DNA from: Variovorax paradoxus NBRC 15149
Lineage (GTDB): Bacteria; Pseudomonadota; Gammaproteobacteria; Burkholderiales; Burkholderiaceae_C
Assembly: GCF_001591365.1 (NCBI RefSeq)
Contig: NZ_BCUT01000001.1
Span: 2,108,001 to 2,172,000, forward strand
Direction: 5' to 3'
DNA length: 64,000 nt
Position numbers and translations under genes: made by a program. The notes beneath the pieces were generated by a model. It was not told where the DNA came from. It saw only the letters and a program-made list of their open reading frames with translations, and made no database searches. The first letter of the stretch is position 1. The number at the start of each line of letters is the position of its first letter. Below are positions 45,048 to 54,260 of the stretch, piece after piece.

Positions 45048-45983
45048 TCAGCTCCGCTGCGCCGCCTCGGCTTCGTCGCGCAGCCACTCTGCGAACTCCT
45101 GCGCATCGCGGTTGCCGGCGGCGCGCCGCGAGGCCTCGATGAAGTAGCCGCGGTGCGAAGCCGCGCCCTCGCCGAGCGGCGCCACCAGCCGGCCGTCCTG
45201 CACCAGTTCGCGCAGCAGCGGCAGCCGGCCGATCACCACGCCCTGCCCGGCCACGGCGGCGGCCACCGCATCGGCGTACTGGGTGAAGCGCAGCGTGCTC
45301 TTCATGCGCAGGTCGTCGAGCCCCATCACCTTGAGCCAAGGTTCCCAATCGGCGGTGGGCGCTTCGCTGTGGTCCGGATATTCGACGGTGAGCAGGGTGA
45401 GCTTCGAAAAGTCCGCCGGCGTGCGCAGCGAGGCGGCAAGCTGCGGCGAACACAGCGGGATCACCGATTCCTCGAACAGCGCCGGGCCGATGCCGCGGCC
45501 GATCGGCATGAAGCGCACCGCCAGGTCGAGGCGGCTGCTCTCCAGGTCGAGCACGTCGAGCGTGGCCGACACGCGCACGTCGACCTGCGGATGGCTGCCG
45601 GTGAAACGGGCGAGCTTCGGAATGAGCCAGAGCGATGCAAAACCCGGCGTGGTGGTGATCGCCACCTGGCGCGGCGCGGAACTGGCGCGCACCCGCGCGG
45701 TGGCGTCGCGCAGGCGCTCCAGGCTGTCGGTCACGGCCCGCTGCATCACGCCGCCGGCTTCGGTGAGCGCCAGCGCGCGGTGCCGGCGCTCGAACAGCAG
45801 CACGCCCAGGCTGGCTTCGAGCTGCTGGATCTGGCGGCTCACGGCCGACTGGGTCAGGTGCAGCTCGCCGGCCGCGAGCGTGAAGCTCAGCCGGCGCGCC
45901 GCGGCCTCGAAGCTGCGCAGCAGTTCGAGCGGCGGTAGCTCGCCGGAGGCGGTGCCAAGGGCTTTCGCATTCTCTGGAAGCAT
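45048..45983 (-). CDS. LysR-family regulator (GcvA type)
   Basis: The 311-residue regulator has the GcvA-subfamily start PPLELLRSFEAAARRLSFTL and AGELHLTQSAVSRQIQQLEA with LLFERRHRALALTEAG. The co-inducer domain has ITTTPGFASLWLIPKLARF and LDLAVRFMPIGRG. It is divergent from the DUF2917 gene, and a 17-base palindrome in the shared promoter suits a LysR site. In Burkholderiales such LysR/DUF2917 pairs are common; the effector is unknown. Confidence 0.93.
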   Translation of the reverse strand: MLPENAKALGTASGELPPLELLRSFEAAARRLSFTLAAGELHLTQSAVSRQIQQLEASLGVLLFERRHRALALTEAGGVMQRAVTDSLERLRDATARVRASSAPRQVAITTTPGFASLWLIPKLARFTGSHPQVDVRVSATLDVLDLESSRLDLAVRFMPIGRGIGPALFEESVIPLCSPQLAASLRTPADFSKLTLLTVEYPDHSEAPTADWEPWLKVMGLDDLRMKSTLRFTQYADAVAAAVAGQGVVIGRLPLLRELVQDGRLVAPLGEGAASHRGYFIEASRRAAGNRDAQEFAEWLRDEAEAAQRS

Positions 45984-46034
45984 GCAATGAGTTCCGAATT
46001 ACCGTGTGCAAGAGGAAGGCCGGTTCACTATATT

Positions 46035-46051
46035 CATTCGTATCACGAATG
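46035..46051. promoter_or_regulatory. LysR-type operator candidate between lysR and the DUF2917 gene
   Basis: CATTCGT (46035-46041), ATC, ACGAATG (46045-46051) is a perfect 7-bp palindrome with a 3-base centre. It contains the T-N11-A pattern of LysR boxes. It lies 51 bases from the lysR start and 14 before the DUF2917 start, where it could block that promoter. Confidence 0.55.
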
Positions 46052-46065
46052 CAATGGAGCTTGCC

Positions 46066-46383
46066 ATGAGCACCCAGCCTCTTTCTTCTTCCCGCTTCCA
46101 GGTCAGCCTGCCGACCCGTTCCATCTTCTCGGTGCCCGATGGCGCCGGCGTGGGCATCGAATGCCGCAGCGGCTCGGTCTGGGTGACGCTCGACCGCGAT
46201 CCGCGCGACATCGTGCTTGCGCCGGGCGAGCGCTTCGAAGGCAGCGAGCACCGGCGCGTGCTGGTGTCGGCGCTCGAAGCCTCGTGCATCACGGTGTCGG
46301 ACGCGCAGCCCGCGGCCATGCCGCTGCCGACGCGGCGCCGGTCGCCTTGGCGACTGCTGCCGCTCGGGTTGTCCCCGGCTTGA
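46066..46383 (+). CDS. DUF2917 protein
   Basis: The 105-residue protein matches DUF2917: FQVSLPTRSIFSVPDGAGVG, IECRSGSVWVTLDRDPRDIV and LAPGERFEGSEHRRVLVSAL form a small cupin-like beta fold. Function is unknown. I chose ATG 46066, because GGAG lies 6 bases before it; the upstream in-frame ATG at 46054 is less well placed. The gene is followed by a strong terminator at 46441. Confidence 0.85.
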   Translation: MSTQPLSSSRFQVSLPTRSIFSVPDGAGVGIECRSGSVWVTLDRDPRDIVLAPGERFEGSEHRRVLVSALEASCITVSDAQPAAMPLPTRRRSPWRLLPLGLSPA

Positions 46384-46440
46384 CCTGAGCCGCCTCGGCA
46401 TCGACCCTCGATGCCATGGACCTTCCAAGCACCGAACGCC

Positions 46441-46464
46441 GCCGCCGTGACGGGCGGCTTTTTT
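46441..46464 (+). terminator. Rho-independent terminator after the DUF2917 gene
   Basis: A 6-bp G+C stem GCCGCC/GGCGGC with a 6-base loop is followed by TTTTTT at 46459-46464. It lies 57 bases past the stop. The thiolase gene starts only 46 bases further on. Confidence 0.85.
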
Positions 46465-46510
46465 GCGTTGGGCGCCGCGCGGGTCACGCTGTTTTCTTTT
46501 CTGGAGGGAC

Positions 46511-47695
46511 ATGACCATGGCAGAGGCATACATCGTGGCCGCCGCGCGCACGGCCGGCGGGCGGCGCGGCGGCAAGCTCGCGGGCTGGCATCCGGCCGAC
46601 CTGGCGGCGCAGGTGATCGACGCATTGGTGGCGAAGAGCGGCATCGACCCGGCCACGGTGGAAGACGTGATCCTGGGCTGCGTGAGCCAGGTGGGCGAGC
46701 AGGCGACCAACGTCGCGCGCAACGCGGTGCTGGCGTCGACACTGCCCGAATCGGTGCCGGGCACCTCGGTCGACCGGCAGTGCGGCTCGTCGCAGCAGGC
46801 GCTGCATTTTGCGGCGCAGGCCGTCATGTCGGGCGCCATGGACGCGGTGATTGCAGGCGGCGTCGAGAGCATGACGCGCGTGCCGATGTTCACGCCCAAT
46901 GCGCTGCCGGCCAAGGCGGGCCTGGGCACCTACATGAGCCCGGCCATGAAAAGGCGCTACCCCGGCGTGGAGTTCAGCCAGTTCGCCGGCGCCGAGATGA
47001 TCGCGAAGAACTACGGCATCGACAAGGACGCGCTCGACCGCTACGCGCTCGAAAGCCATCGCCGCGCCATGGCCGCGACGCGCGCGGGCGCGTTCGATGA
47101 CGAGATCGTGCCCATCGAGATCCTGCAGGCCGACGGCAGCGGCACGGGCGAGCAGCACATGGTGGACGAAGGCATCCGCTTCGATGCCACGCTCGAAGGC
47201 ATCGCGGGCGTCAAGCTGATTGCCGAGGGCGGACGCTGCACCGCCGCCACCGCGAGCCAGATCTGCGACGGCGCGAGCGGCGTGCTGGTGGTGAACGAAC
47301 GCGGCCTCAAGACGCTGGGCGTGAAGCCGCTTGCGCGCATCCATCACATGAGCGTGATGGGGCACGACCCGGTGATCATGCTGGAGGCCCCGCTGCCCGC
47401 CACGCTGCGTGCGCTCAAGAAGGCCGGCATGCGCATCCAGGACATCGATCTCTATGAAGTGAACGAAGCCTTCGCGCCCGTGCCCATCGCCTGGCTGGAG
47501 GCATTGGATGCCGACCCCGCGCGGCTCAATGTGAACGGCGGCGCCATCGCGCTCGGCCATCCGCTGGGCGCCTCGGGCACCAAGCTCATGACCACGCTGG
47601 TCCACGCGCTCGGCCGGCGCGGCAAGCGCTACGGGCTGCAGACGATGTGCGAAGGCGGCGGCATGGCCAACGTCACCATCGTGGAGAGGCTCTGA
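46511..47695 (+). CDS. Acetyl-CoA C-acyltransferase (thiolase)
   Basis: The 394-residue thiolase cleaves or forms beta-ketoacyl-CoA. The nucleophile is Cys in [20 protein letters not shown] (about residue 91). The C-terminal motifs [20 protein letters not shown] (His) and [19 protein letters not shown] (Cys) complete the site, and [12 protein letters not shown] is present. I used ATG 46511, with GGAGGG a few bases upstream. Its stop overlaps the start of the hydratase gene (TGATG), so three genes for acyl-CoA breakdown follow as one operon. Confidence 0.96.
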   Translation: MTMAEAYIVAAARTAGGRRGGKLAGWHPADLAAQVIDALVAKSGIDPATVEDVILGCVSQVGEQATNVARNAVLASTLPESVPGTSVDRQCGSSQQALHFAAQAVMSGAMDAVIAGGVESMTRVPMFTPNALPAKAGLGTYMSPAMKRRYPGVEFSQFAGAEMIAKNYGIDKDALDRYALESHRRAMAATRAGAFDDEIVPIEILQADGSGTGEQHMVDEGIRFDATLEGIAGVKLIAEGGRCTAATASQICDGASGVLVVNERGLKTLGVKPLARIHHMSVMGHDPVIMLEAPLPATLRALKKAGMRIQDIDLYEVNEAFAPVPIAWLEALDADPARLNVNGGAIALGHPLGASGTKLMTTLVHALGRRGKRYGLQTMCEGGGMANVTIVERL

Positions 47696-48501
47696 TGAAC
47701 GCACCGCAGCCCTATGTGCTCTACGCGCTGGCCGACGGCGTCGCCACGCTCACGCTGAACCTGCCGGCCAAGCTGAATCCGATTGCGCGCGAACTGCAGG
47801 TCGAACTGCGCGACACGCTGGAGCGCATCCGCGACGACCGCGCGGTGCGCGCCGTGATCCTGACCGGCGCCGGCAAGGCCTTTTGCGTGGGCGCCGATCT
47901 GAGCGCGATGGCGCCCGGCGGCGAAGGCAAGTCGCTCGGCGCGCAGACCGCGGAGTGGATGCAATCGCTCAGCAACCCGCTGATCGAGACGCTGCGCACG
48001 CTGCCCGTGCCGGTGGTGGCGGCCGTCAACGGCGCCGCGGCCGGCGCCGGCGTGGGCTTGGCGCTGGCGGCCGACGTGACGATCGCGGCGCGCAGCGCCT
48101 ATTTCTACCTGCCCTTCCTGCCCAAGCTCGGCATCGTGCCGGACCTGGGCTGCACCTGGGCCATTCCGCGGCGCGCCGGCCGGGCACGCGCCATGGGCAT
48201 GGCGCTGCTCGACGAGCGCCTGGGCGCCGAGCAGGCGGTGCAATGGGGCCTGATCTGGGCCTGCGCGGACGACGAACAGCTGCTCGACGAAGCACGCGCC
48301 ATCGCGCAGCGGCTCGCCCGCCTGCCGGCGCATGCCGTGGTCGAGGCGCGCGAAGCCTTCGAGGCCGCCGAGCGCCACACGCTGGCCGAGCAATTGCACT
48401 ACGAAAGCGAGCGCCAGCGAGAACTGATCGACCGCCCCACCTTCCGCGAAGGCGTGAACGCCTTCCTGCAGAAGCGCCCGCCAAGCTTCCCCGGGCGCTG
48501 A
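47695..48501 (+). CDS. Enoyl-CoA hydratase/isomerase family protein
   Basis: The 268-residue crotonase-fold protein has the first oxyanion strand with GAGKAFCVGADLSAM and the second, VAAVNGAAAGAGVGLALAAD. SAYFYLPFLPKLGIVPDLGC follows, and the C-terminal helices are those of the family. The Asp of IVPDLGCTW takes the place usually held by a catalytic Glu or Asp. Whether it is a hydratase or an isomerase cannot be decided. It is the middle gene of the thiolase-hydratase-dehydrogenase operon. Confidence 0.92.
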   Translation: MNAPQPYVLYALADGVATLTLNLPAKLNPIARELQVELRDTLERIRDDRAVRAVILTGAGKAFCVGADLSAMAPGGEGKSLGAQTAEWMQSLSNPLIETLRTLPVPVVAAVNGAAAGAGVGLALAADVTIAARSAYFYLPFLPKLGIVPDLGCTWAIPRRAGRARAMGMALLDERLGAEQAVQWGLIWACADDEQLLDEARAIAQRLARLPAHAVVEAREAFEAAERHTLAEQLHYESERQRELIDRPTFREGVNAFLQKRPPSFPGR

Positions 48502-48504
48502 GCC

Positions 48505-49668
48505 ATGATCGAACGCACGCTTTTCAGCGCCGACCACGAGGCCTTCCGCGACAGCTTCCGCCGCTTCATGGACAAGGAGATCGCGCCCTTCCACGAGGCC
48601 TGGGAAGAACAGGGCTACGTCGACCGCGCCGTCTGGTCCAAGGCCGGCGAGAACGGCTTTCTCTGCATGGCGCTGCCCGAGGACTACGGCGGCGCGGGCG
48701 CCGACCTGCTCTATTCGGTGATCCAGTTCGAGGAGCTCTGGGCGCGCGGCTTCACGGGCATCGGCTTCGGGCTGCACAGCGAGATCGTGGCGCCCTATGT
48801 CCTGCGCTACGGCACCGAGGTGCAGAAGCAGCACTACCTGCCCCAACTCGCGAGCGGCGAGATGGTCGGCGCCATCGCGATGAGCGAGCCCGGCGCGGGC
48901 AGCGACCTGCAGGCGGTCAAGACCAGCGCCATCCGCCAGCCCGACGGCAGCTACCTGCTCAATGGCAGCAAGACCTTCATCACCAACGGCTGGCATGCCG
49001 ACCTCGTGATCGTGGTCGCCAAGACCGACCCGGCCGCGGGCGCCAAGGGCACCAGCCTGTTCCTGGTCGAGCGCGGCATGCCGGGCTTCGAAAAAGGCAA
49101 GCGGCTCAAGAAACTCGGGCTGAAGGCGCAGGACACCTCCGAGCTGTTCTTCAACGACGTGCGGCTGCCGCCCGACGCGTTGCTCGGCGATGCCGCGCAA
49201 CTGAACCGCGGCTTCGTCTGCCTGATGGAGCAGCTGCCCTGGGAGCGGCTGCAGATTGCGATCAGCGCGGTGGCCGCGTCGCAGGCGGCCATCGACCAGA
49301 CCGTCACTTATGTGAAGGAGCGCAAGGTGTTCGGCCAGCCGGTGGGCAGCTACCAGAACACGCGCTACACGCTCGCCGAACTGCAGACCGAGGTGCAGGT
49401 GGCGCAGGTGTTCGTCGACAAGTGCATCGAGCTGCTGATGGCCGAGAAGCTCGATACCGCCACCGCCAGCATGGCCAAGTACTGGACCACCGACCTGCAG
49501 TGCAAGGTGATGGACGCCTGCGTGCAGCTGCACGGCGGCTACGGCTTCATGTGGGAGTACCCGATCACGCGCGCGTATGCCGATGCGCGGGTGCAGCGCA
49601 TCTATGGCGGCACGAACGAGATCATGAAGGAGGTGATCACGCGGGCGATGGGCCTCGGCGGGCGCTGA
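48505..49668 (+). CDS. Acyl-CoA dehydrogenase
   Basis: The 387-residue flavoenzyme introduces the alpha-beta double bond into acyl-CoA. Features are the N-terminal helical domain (FRRFMDKEIAPFHEAWEEQG), the FAD-binding MVGAIAMSEPGAGSDLQAVK and the KTFITNGWHADLVIVVAKTD strand. The C-terminal QLHGGYGFMWEYPITRAYAD leads to RVQRIYGGTNEIMKEVI, where acyl-CoA dehydrogenases carry their catalytic Glu. The operon with thiolase and hydratase fits beta-oxidation of a short or branched acyl-CoA, though no hydroxyacyl-CoA dehydrogenase or CoA ligase is present. Confidence 0.95.
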   Translation: MIERTLFSADHEAFRDSFRRFMDKEIAPFHEAWEEQGYVDRAVWSKAGENGFLCMALPEDYGGAGADLLYSVIQFEELWARGFTGIGFGLHSEIVAPYVLRYGTEVQKQHYLPQLASGEMVGAIAMSEPGAGSDLQAVKTSAIRQPDGSYLLNGSKTFITNGWHADLVIVVAKTDPAAGAKGTSLFLVERGMPGFEKGKRLKKLGLKAQDTSELFFNDVRLPPDALLGDAAQLNRGFVCLMEQLPWERLQIAISAVAASQAAIDQTVTYVKERKVFGQPVGSYQNTRYTLAELQTEVQVAQVFVDKCIELLMAEKLDTATASMAKYWTTDLQCKVMDACVQLHGGYGFMWEYPITRAYADARVQRIYGGTNEIMKEVITRAMGLGGR

Positions 49669-49714
49669 AACAGCACCCCTGGCGCCCGGCCTGAGGCTGC
49701 GGGAGAATCGCCGC

Positions 49715-50971
49715 ATGCCCATCCTCAACGCCTTCTACGCCCAGTCGGGCGGCGTCACCTCGGTCATCAATGCGTCGGCCTGTGGCGTGATCGAGACCGC
49801 ACGAAAACACCCGGACCGCATCGGCAATGTCTACGCCGGGCGCAACGGCATCATCGGTGCGCTGACCGAAGAACTCATCGACACCGGCGCCGAGCCGGCC
49901 GAGGCGATTGCGGCGCTGCGTAGCACGCCCTCGGGCGCCTTCGGCTCGTGCCGCTACAAGCTCAAGTCGCTCGAGAAGAACCGGCGCGAATACGAGCGGC
50001 TCATCGAGGTGTTCAAGGCGCACGGCATCGGCTATTTCTTCTACAACGGCGGCGGCGATTCGGCCGACACCTGCTTCAAGGTGAGCCAGCTGTCGCAGTC
50101 GCTCGGCTATCCGCTGCAGGCGATCCACGTGCCCAAGACCATCGACAACGACCTGCCGCTGACCGACTGCTGCCCGGGCTTCGGCTCGGTGGCCAAGTAC
50201 GTGGCGGTGTCGACGCTGGAGGCCTCGTTCGACGTGCGCTCGATGGCGGCCACCTCCACCAAGGTGTTCGTGCTCGAGGTGATGGGCCGCCATGCGGGTT
50301 GGATCGCGGCGGCCGGCGGGCTCGTGGCCGACCATGGCATTCCGGTGGTGGTGCTGTTCCCCGAGATCGAGTTCGACAAGGCGCGCTTTCTCGCGCGCGT
50401 CGACGAACTGGTGAAGCAGCACGGCTACTGCTCGGTGGTGGTGTCCGAGGGCTGCCACTACCCTGACGGAACCTTCCTGGCCGAGCAGGGCACGCGCGAC
50501 GCCTTCGGCCATGCGCAGCTCGGCGGCGCGGCGCCGGTGGTGGCGCAGATGGTCAAGGAGGCGCTGGGCCACAAGTTCCACTGGGCCGTGGCCGACTACC
50601 TGCAGCGCGCGGCGCGGCACATTGCCTCGGCCACCGACGTGCGCCAGGCCTACGAGCTGGGGCAGCGCGCGGTCGAGCTCGCGCTCGAAGGCCGCAACGC
50701 GGTGATGCCGACCATCGAACGCACCTCCGATGCGCCCTACACCTACCGCATCGGCAGCGCGCCGCTCGACGCGGTGGCGAATGTCGAAAAACCGATGCCG
50801 CGCGACTTCATCTCGGACGACGGCTGGGGCATCACCGACAAGTGCAGGCGCTACCTGCTGCCGCTGATCGAAGGCGAGGACTACCCCGCCTACCGCAACG
50901 GCCTGCCGGTGTACGCCACCCTGCGCAACGTGGCCGTGCCCAGGAAGCTGCCGGCCTTCGAGCTCGCCTGA
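49715..50971 (+). CDS. 6-Phosphofructokinase, probably PPi-dependent
   Basis: The 418-residue protein belongs to the phosphofructokinase superfamily. It shows GIGYFFYNGGGDSADTCFKV in place of the ATP-type GGDGS motif, then HVPKTIDNDLPLTDCCPGFG and EVMGRHAGWIAAAGGL. Lys in PKTIDND is the marker of pyrophosphate-dependent enzymes; ATP-dependent ones have Gly there. Such enzymes phosphorylate fructose-6-phosphate reversibly with pyrophosphate and are common in Comamonadaceae. It has its own start 46 bases after the dehydrogenase gene and is followed at 4 bases by a small Cys-rich gene. Confidence 0.93.
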   Translation: MPILNAFYAQSGGVTSVINASACGVIETARKHPDRIGNVYAGRNGIIGALTEELIDTGAEPAEAIAALRSTPSGAFGSCRYKLKSLEKNRREYERLIEVFKAHGIGYFFYNGGGDSADTCFKVSQLSQSLGYPLQAIHVPKTIDNDLPLTDCCPGFGSVAKYVAVSTLEASFDVRSMAATSTKVFVLEVMGRHAGWIAAAGGLVADHGIPVVVLFPEIEFDKARFLARVDELVKQHGYCSVVVSEGCHYPDGTFLAEQGTRDAFGHAQLGGAAPVVAQMVKEALGHKFHWAVADYLQRAARHIASATDVRQAYELGQRAVELALEGRNAVMPTIERTSDAPYTYRIGSAPLDAVANVEKPMPRDFISDDGWGITDKCRRYLLPLIEGEDYPAYRNGLPVYATLRNVAVPRKLPAFELA

Positions 50972-50975
50972 CGCG

Positions 50976-51212
50976 ATGGAAACAGCCACCGCCACCATCG
51001 ACACCACGCGCTGTCCGCTGTGCGGCGAGGAGAACCGCTGCGCGATGGAAACCGCGCGCGAAACCGGCCAGCCGCAACCGCCCTGCTGGTGCATGGCGGC
51101 CGACTTCGGCAAGGCGCCGTTTGGGGCCCTGCCGCCGGCATCGCGCGGCAAGGCCTGCATGTGCGCGCGCTGCGCCGCGGGGATAGCGGCGGCCGAGCCT
51201 CGTCAGGACTGA
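50976..51212 (+). CDS. Small Cys-rich CWC-family protein
   Basis: The 78-residue product has RCPLCGEENRCAMETA, PPCWCMAADF and ACMCARCAAG. This is the Cys pattern of the cysteine-rich CWC family, probably binding zinc. The function is unknown. It follows phosphofructokinase at 4 bases and overlaps the 3' end of the convergent metallopeptidase gene by 10 bases. Confidence 0.88.
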   Translation: METATATIDTTRCPLCGEENRCAMETARETGQPQPPCWCMAADFGKAPFGALPPASRGKACMCARCAAGIAAAEPRQD

Positions 51213-52570
51213 GCGGCGCCCTGCTGCTGGTTCTGGGCCTGCGGTACTGGCGCGGGCGCCGCTTGGGAAGCAGCTGCAGGGGCTTTTGCCTCCGGCGGCA
51301 GCGGCACGCCGGGCGACGCGGCTGCGGACATGCCGCGGTCACGCTGCTGCGTGATCACGCAGTGGATGAACTGCAGCTTGCCGACAGCCACGCGCGGCAG
51401 CACGAAGGGGTAGTAGTCGGGCTGGCCCATGCTGCGCGAAAGTTCGTTGAGCACGTTGGTGAGCAGCACCCAGCCGTTGAGAAAGTCCAGGAACTTGGCG
51501 GCGCCGGGATGCTCGGGCTGCCAGAGGTCTTCCGCGGTGAACAGGTCGGTCGCAAGCTCGACGTTGGTGGCGTCCACGCCAAAGCTCATCGCCGTGTCGG
51601 CGGTGTCGGCCATGTGCAGGTAGTGGGCCCAGGTCTCGGCCCAGTCTTCCCAGGGATGCATGCTCGCGTAGCTGCTCACGAAGCGGTTGGCCCAGTCGGG
51701 CGGCGGGCCCTGCTCGTAGTGCTGCTGGAGCGCCGCGGCGTAGTCGGCGCGCTCGTCGCCGAAGAGTGTGCGGAACCCGTCGAGCCACGGCGTGGGCTGC
51801 ACCAGCAGGTCCCAGTAGTAGTGGCCGACCTCGTGGCGAAAGTGTCCGAGCAGCGTCCGGTAGGGCTCGCGCATTTCGGCGCGGATGCGCTCGCGCACCG
51901 CGTCCTCGGCCTCTTCGGCGTTGAGGGTGATCACGCCCTGTTCATGCCCGGTCATCACGTGCGGGCCGCCCGGCATGTTGCCGAGGAAGTCGAAGGCCAG
52001 CCCGTGCACCGGATCGGCATGGCGGCTGACCACCGGCAGCCCGAGCGCGAGCAGCTGCGAGATGAGCCGGCGCTTCGCATGCTCGAGCTTGCGCCAGAGT
52101 TCGCCATTGCTCTCCACCGAAAGATCGGGGATGGTGCGGGTGACGCTGCAGGCCAGGCAGTAGCCGGGCGCGAGGCCGTCGGTGTTGAACGAAGGGTCGT
52201 CGCCCTCGCGCGGGGCCGGCACCATCCAGTTGCAGCTGGCGGCGGTCATGAGGTTGGCGCAGCGGCGGTAGGTGCGGCCGTCGGGATTGCCGAACACGGT
52301 GAAGAGCTGTTCCTCGGGCTCGGCGCCGTCGGCTGCGCCGCCCTCGGCCTTGTCTTCGGCCTCGACCGGCGCCAGCGGCACCACGCCCAGGCGCTCGATC
52401 ACGTAGCCGAGCGGCGTGCGGCAGGCCAGGCACTGGCTGTTGCGCAGGAACACCGGCCGGCCGCACTGGCAGCGGTAGGCGCGGCTCACGGTGGGCGCCG
52501 CGAGTTCGGAGGCAAGGTGGGAGGGCGCGCCCGGCTCGGGAGCGCTGGCATGGTCAGGTGGCGTATTCAT
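51203..52570 (-). CDS. Zinc-binding metallopeptidase with N-terminal zinc ribbon
   Basis: The 455-residue protein starts with a zinc ribbon (YRCQCGRPVFLRNSQCLACR, residues about 30-52) and has two further Cys pairs. The metallopeptidase site HFRHEVGHYYWDLLVQPTPW (HExGH type) lies near residue 235. Its layout, with the RYCANLMTAASCNWMV-like Cys region and GVITLNAEEAEDAVRE, matches the putative zinc-binding metallopeptidase family once named DUF2248. The substrate is unknown. The C-terminus is Ala/Gln/Pro-rich, probably a disordered tail. I used ATG 52570. Confidence 0.88.
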   Translation of the reverse strand: MNTPPDHASAPEPGAPSHLASELAAPTVSRAYRCQCGRPVFLRNSQCLACRTPLGYVIERLGVVPLAPVEAEDKAEGGAADGAEPEEQLFTVFGNPDGRTYRRCANLMTAASCNWMVPAPREGDDPSFNTDGLAPGYCLACSVTRTIPDLSVESNGELWRKLEHAKRRLISQLLALGLPVVSRHADPVHGLAFDFLGNMPGGPHVMTGHEQGVITLNAEEAEDAVRERIRAEMREPYRTLLGHFRHEVGHYYWDLLVQPTPWLDGFRTLFGDERADYAAALQQHYEQGPPPDWANRFVSSYASMHPWEDWAETWAHYLHMADTADTAMSFGVDATNVELATDLFTAEDLWQPEHPGAAKFLDFLNGWVLLTNVLNELSRSMGQPDYYPFVLPRVAVGKLQFIHCVITQQRDRGMSAAASPGVPLPPEAKAPAAASQAAPAPVPQAQNQQQGAAQS

Positions 52571-52702
52571 GTCGTTGTTCTGGAAAGGCAGCGCGGGACA
52601 GCGGTGCATTGTGTGACGCGCAGGTGCCGGCTCCGCCGCGCAAAGCCCGATATGCTTGTAGGACGACGGACCCGCATCGAATAAAAAGCGGGGCCACCGC
52701 CC

Positions 52703-54196
52703 ATGACCACCACTCCCAAGCCCGAAGCCGCTTCGCCGGCCCCGCCCTCCATCGGCACGCTGCGCGAACGCTACGGCCCGCGCTACCGCTGGTACCTGCT
52801 GCTCTCGGTGATGGTGGGCGTGATGGCGTCGATCATGTCCTCGACCATCGTCAACGTCGCAATCCCGGGCATGAGCCACCATTTCTCGCTGGGCCAGGAG
52901 CGCGCGCAGTGGGTGAGCTCGGGCTTCATGGTGGCGATGACGGTCTCGATGCTGACCACGCCGTGGCTGCTGTCGCGCTACGGCTACCGGCGCACCTATG
53001 CGGGCACGATGGTGCTGCTGCTCGCGGGCGGCGTGGCGGGCGGGCTGGCCAACAACTTCTCGCTGGTGCTGCTGGCGCGCGTGGCCGAAGGGCTTGCGGC
53101 GGGCGTGGTGCAGCCGATTCCGGCCATCATCATCCTGCGCGCCTTCGAGCCCCACGAGCAGGGGCGCGCGAGCGGCATCTTCGGCATGGGCGTGGTGCTG
53201 GCGCCGGCCATCGGGCCCAGCATCGGCGGCGTGCTGGTCGACCTGTTCGGCTGGCGCTCAATCTTCTTCATGGTGGTGCCGTTCTGCCTGGCCTCGCTCT
53301 GGCTGGCCTACCGGTTCGTGCCCACCACGGCGCCCGGCGGCGTGGCGGCCACGCGCGGCAGCGGGCTCGACTGGCGCGGCCTTGCGCTGGGCACCGTGGG
53401 CACGCTCTGCCTGCTGAACGGCCTGGTCGAGCTGCGCGGCGATTCGCCGCTGCAGGCCGGCGTGCTGCTGGCAGCCGCGGCGCTGGCCTTTGCAGCCTTC
53501 GTCTGGTGGCAGCGCCGCCATGCGGCCGGCGGCGGCGAACCGCTGATGAACCTGGCGCTCTTCCAGTACCGCCAGTTCGCCATGGGCAGCGTGGTCGCCT
53601 TCATCTACGGCACGGCGCTGTTCGGCTCCACCTACCTGCTGCCGGTGTACATGCAGGTCGGGCTGCAATTGTCCGCGTCGCACGTGGGCACCATCCTGCT
53701 GCCGGCGGGCATCGTGCTGGCCCTGACCATTGCGGGCGTGGGCCGGCTGGCCGACCGGCAGCCGACCTGGATGCTGGTGAGCATCGGCCTGGTGCTGCTG
53801 GCGGCTTCGTTCGCGCTGATGGTGGTGCTCCGGCTCGACAGCGCGCTCTGGCTGCTGGTGGCGTTTGCCATCATCGGGCGCATCGGGCTTGGCTTCATCC
53901 TGCCCTCGCTCAACCTCGGCTCGATGCGGCCGCTGGCCAAGCCGCTGATTCCGCAGGGCGCCAGCGCGATCAACTTCCTGCGCATGCTGGGCGGCGCGGC
54001 CGGCGTGAGCCTGTGCGCCATCGTGCTCGAGTGGCGGCTGGCGGTGCATGGCGATTCGCTGGCCAATGCCGCGAGCAGCCCCGCGCGGCTGGCGGCCTTC
54101 GACGAGGTGTTCCTGATGCTGGCGGCGCTTTGCGCACTGGCCATTTGCGCGGCCTGGCAGCTTCGGCAGTCCGATCCGGCAAGGGTAAGCACTTAG
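52703..54196 (+). CDS. DHA2-family MFS drug transporter (EmrB/QacA type)
   Basis: The 497-residue carrier has 14 predicted helices. The family signatures are WVSSGFMVAMTVSMLTTPWL with LLSRYGYRRTY (motif A region), and GMGVVLAPAIGPSIGGVLVD with LFGWRSIFF (motif C). This points to a proton-driven exporter of hydrophobic compounds. No membrane-fusion protein or regulator gene is adjacent, unlike many emrAB loci. The starting ATG 52703 lies 132 bases from the divergent metallopeptidase start. Confidence 0.92.
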   Translation: MTTTPKPEAASPAPPSIGTLRERYGPRYRWYLLLSVMVGVMASIMSSTIVNVAIPGMSHHFSLGQERAQWVSSGFMVAMTVSMLTTPWLLSRYGYRRTYAGTMVLLLAGGVAGGLANNFSLVLLARVAEGLAAGVVQPIPAIIILRAFEPHEQGRASGIFGMGVVLAPAIGPSIGGVLVDLFGWRSIFFMVVPFCLASLWLAYRFVPTTAPGGVAATRGSGLDWRGLALGTVGTLCLLNGLVELRGDSPLQAGVLLAAAALAFAAFVWWQRRHAAGGGEPLMNLALFQYRQFAMGSVVAFIYGTALFGSTYLLPVYMQVGLQLSASHVGTILLPAGIVLALTIAGVGRLADRQPTWMLVSIGLVLLAASFALMVVLRLDSALWLLVAFAIIGRIGLGFILPSLNLGSMRPLAKPLIPQGASAINFLRMLGGAAGVSLCAIVLEWRLAVHGDSLANAASSPARLAAFDEVFLMLAALCALAICAAWQLRQSDPARVST

Positions 54197-54223
54197 TAAT
54201 ACTTAAGCACCCATCGTTTCTAA

Positions 54224-54241
54224 TTGTTAGCATTTGTTAGC
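54224..54241. promoter_or_regulatory. Direct repeat in the promoter of the receptor gene
   Basis: TTGTTAGC occurs at 54224-54231 and again at 54234-54241, 10 bases apart, so both face the same side of the helix. The patch is A+T-rich and lies just before the receptor start at 54261. No regulator gene is next to it. Confidence 0.35.
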
Positions 54242-54260
54242 TAATGATGGGATGGGTTTC

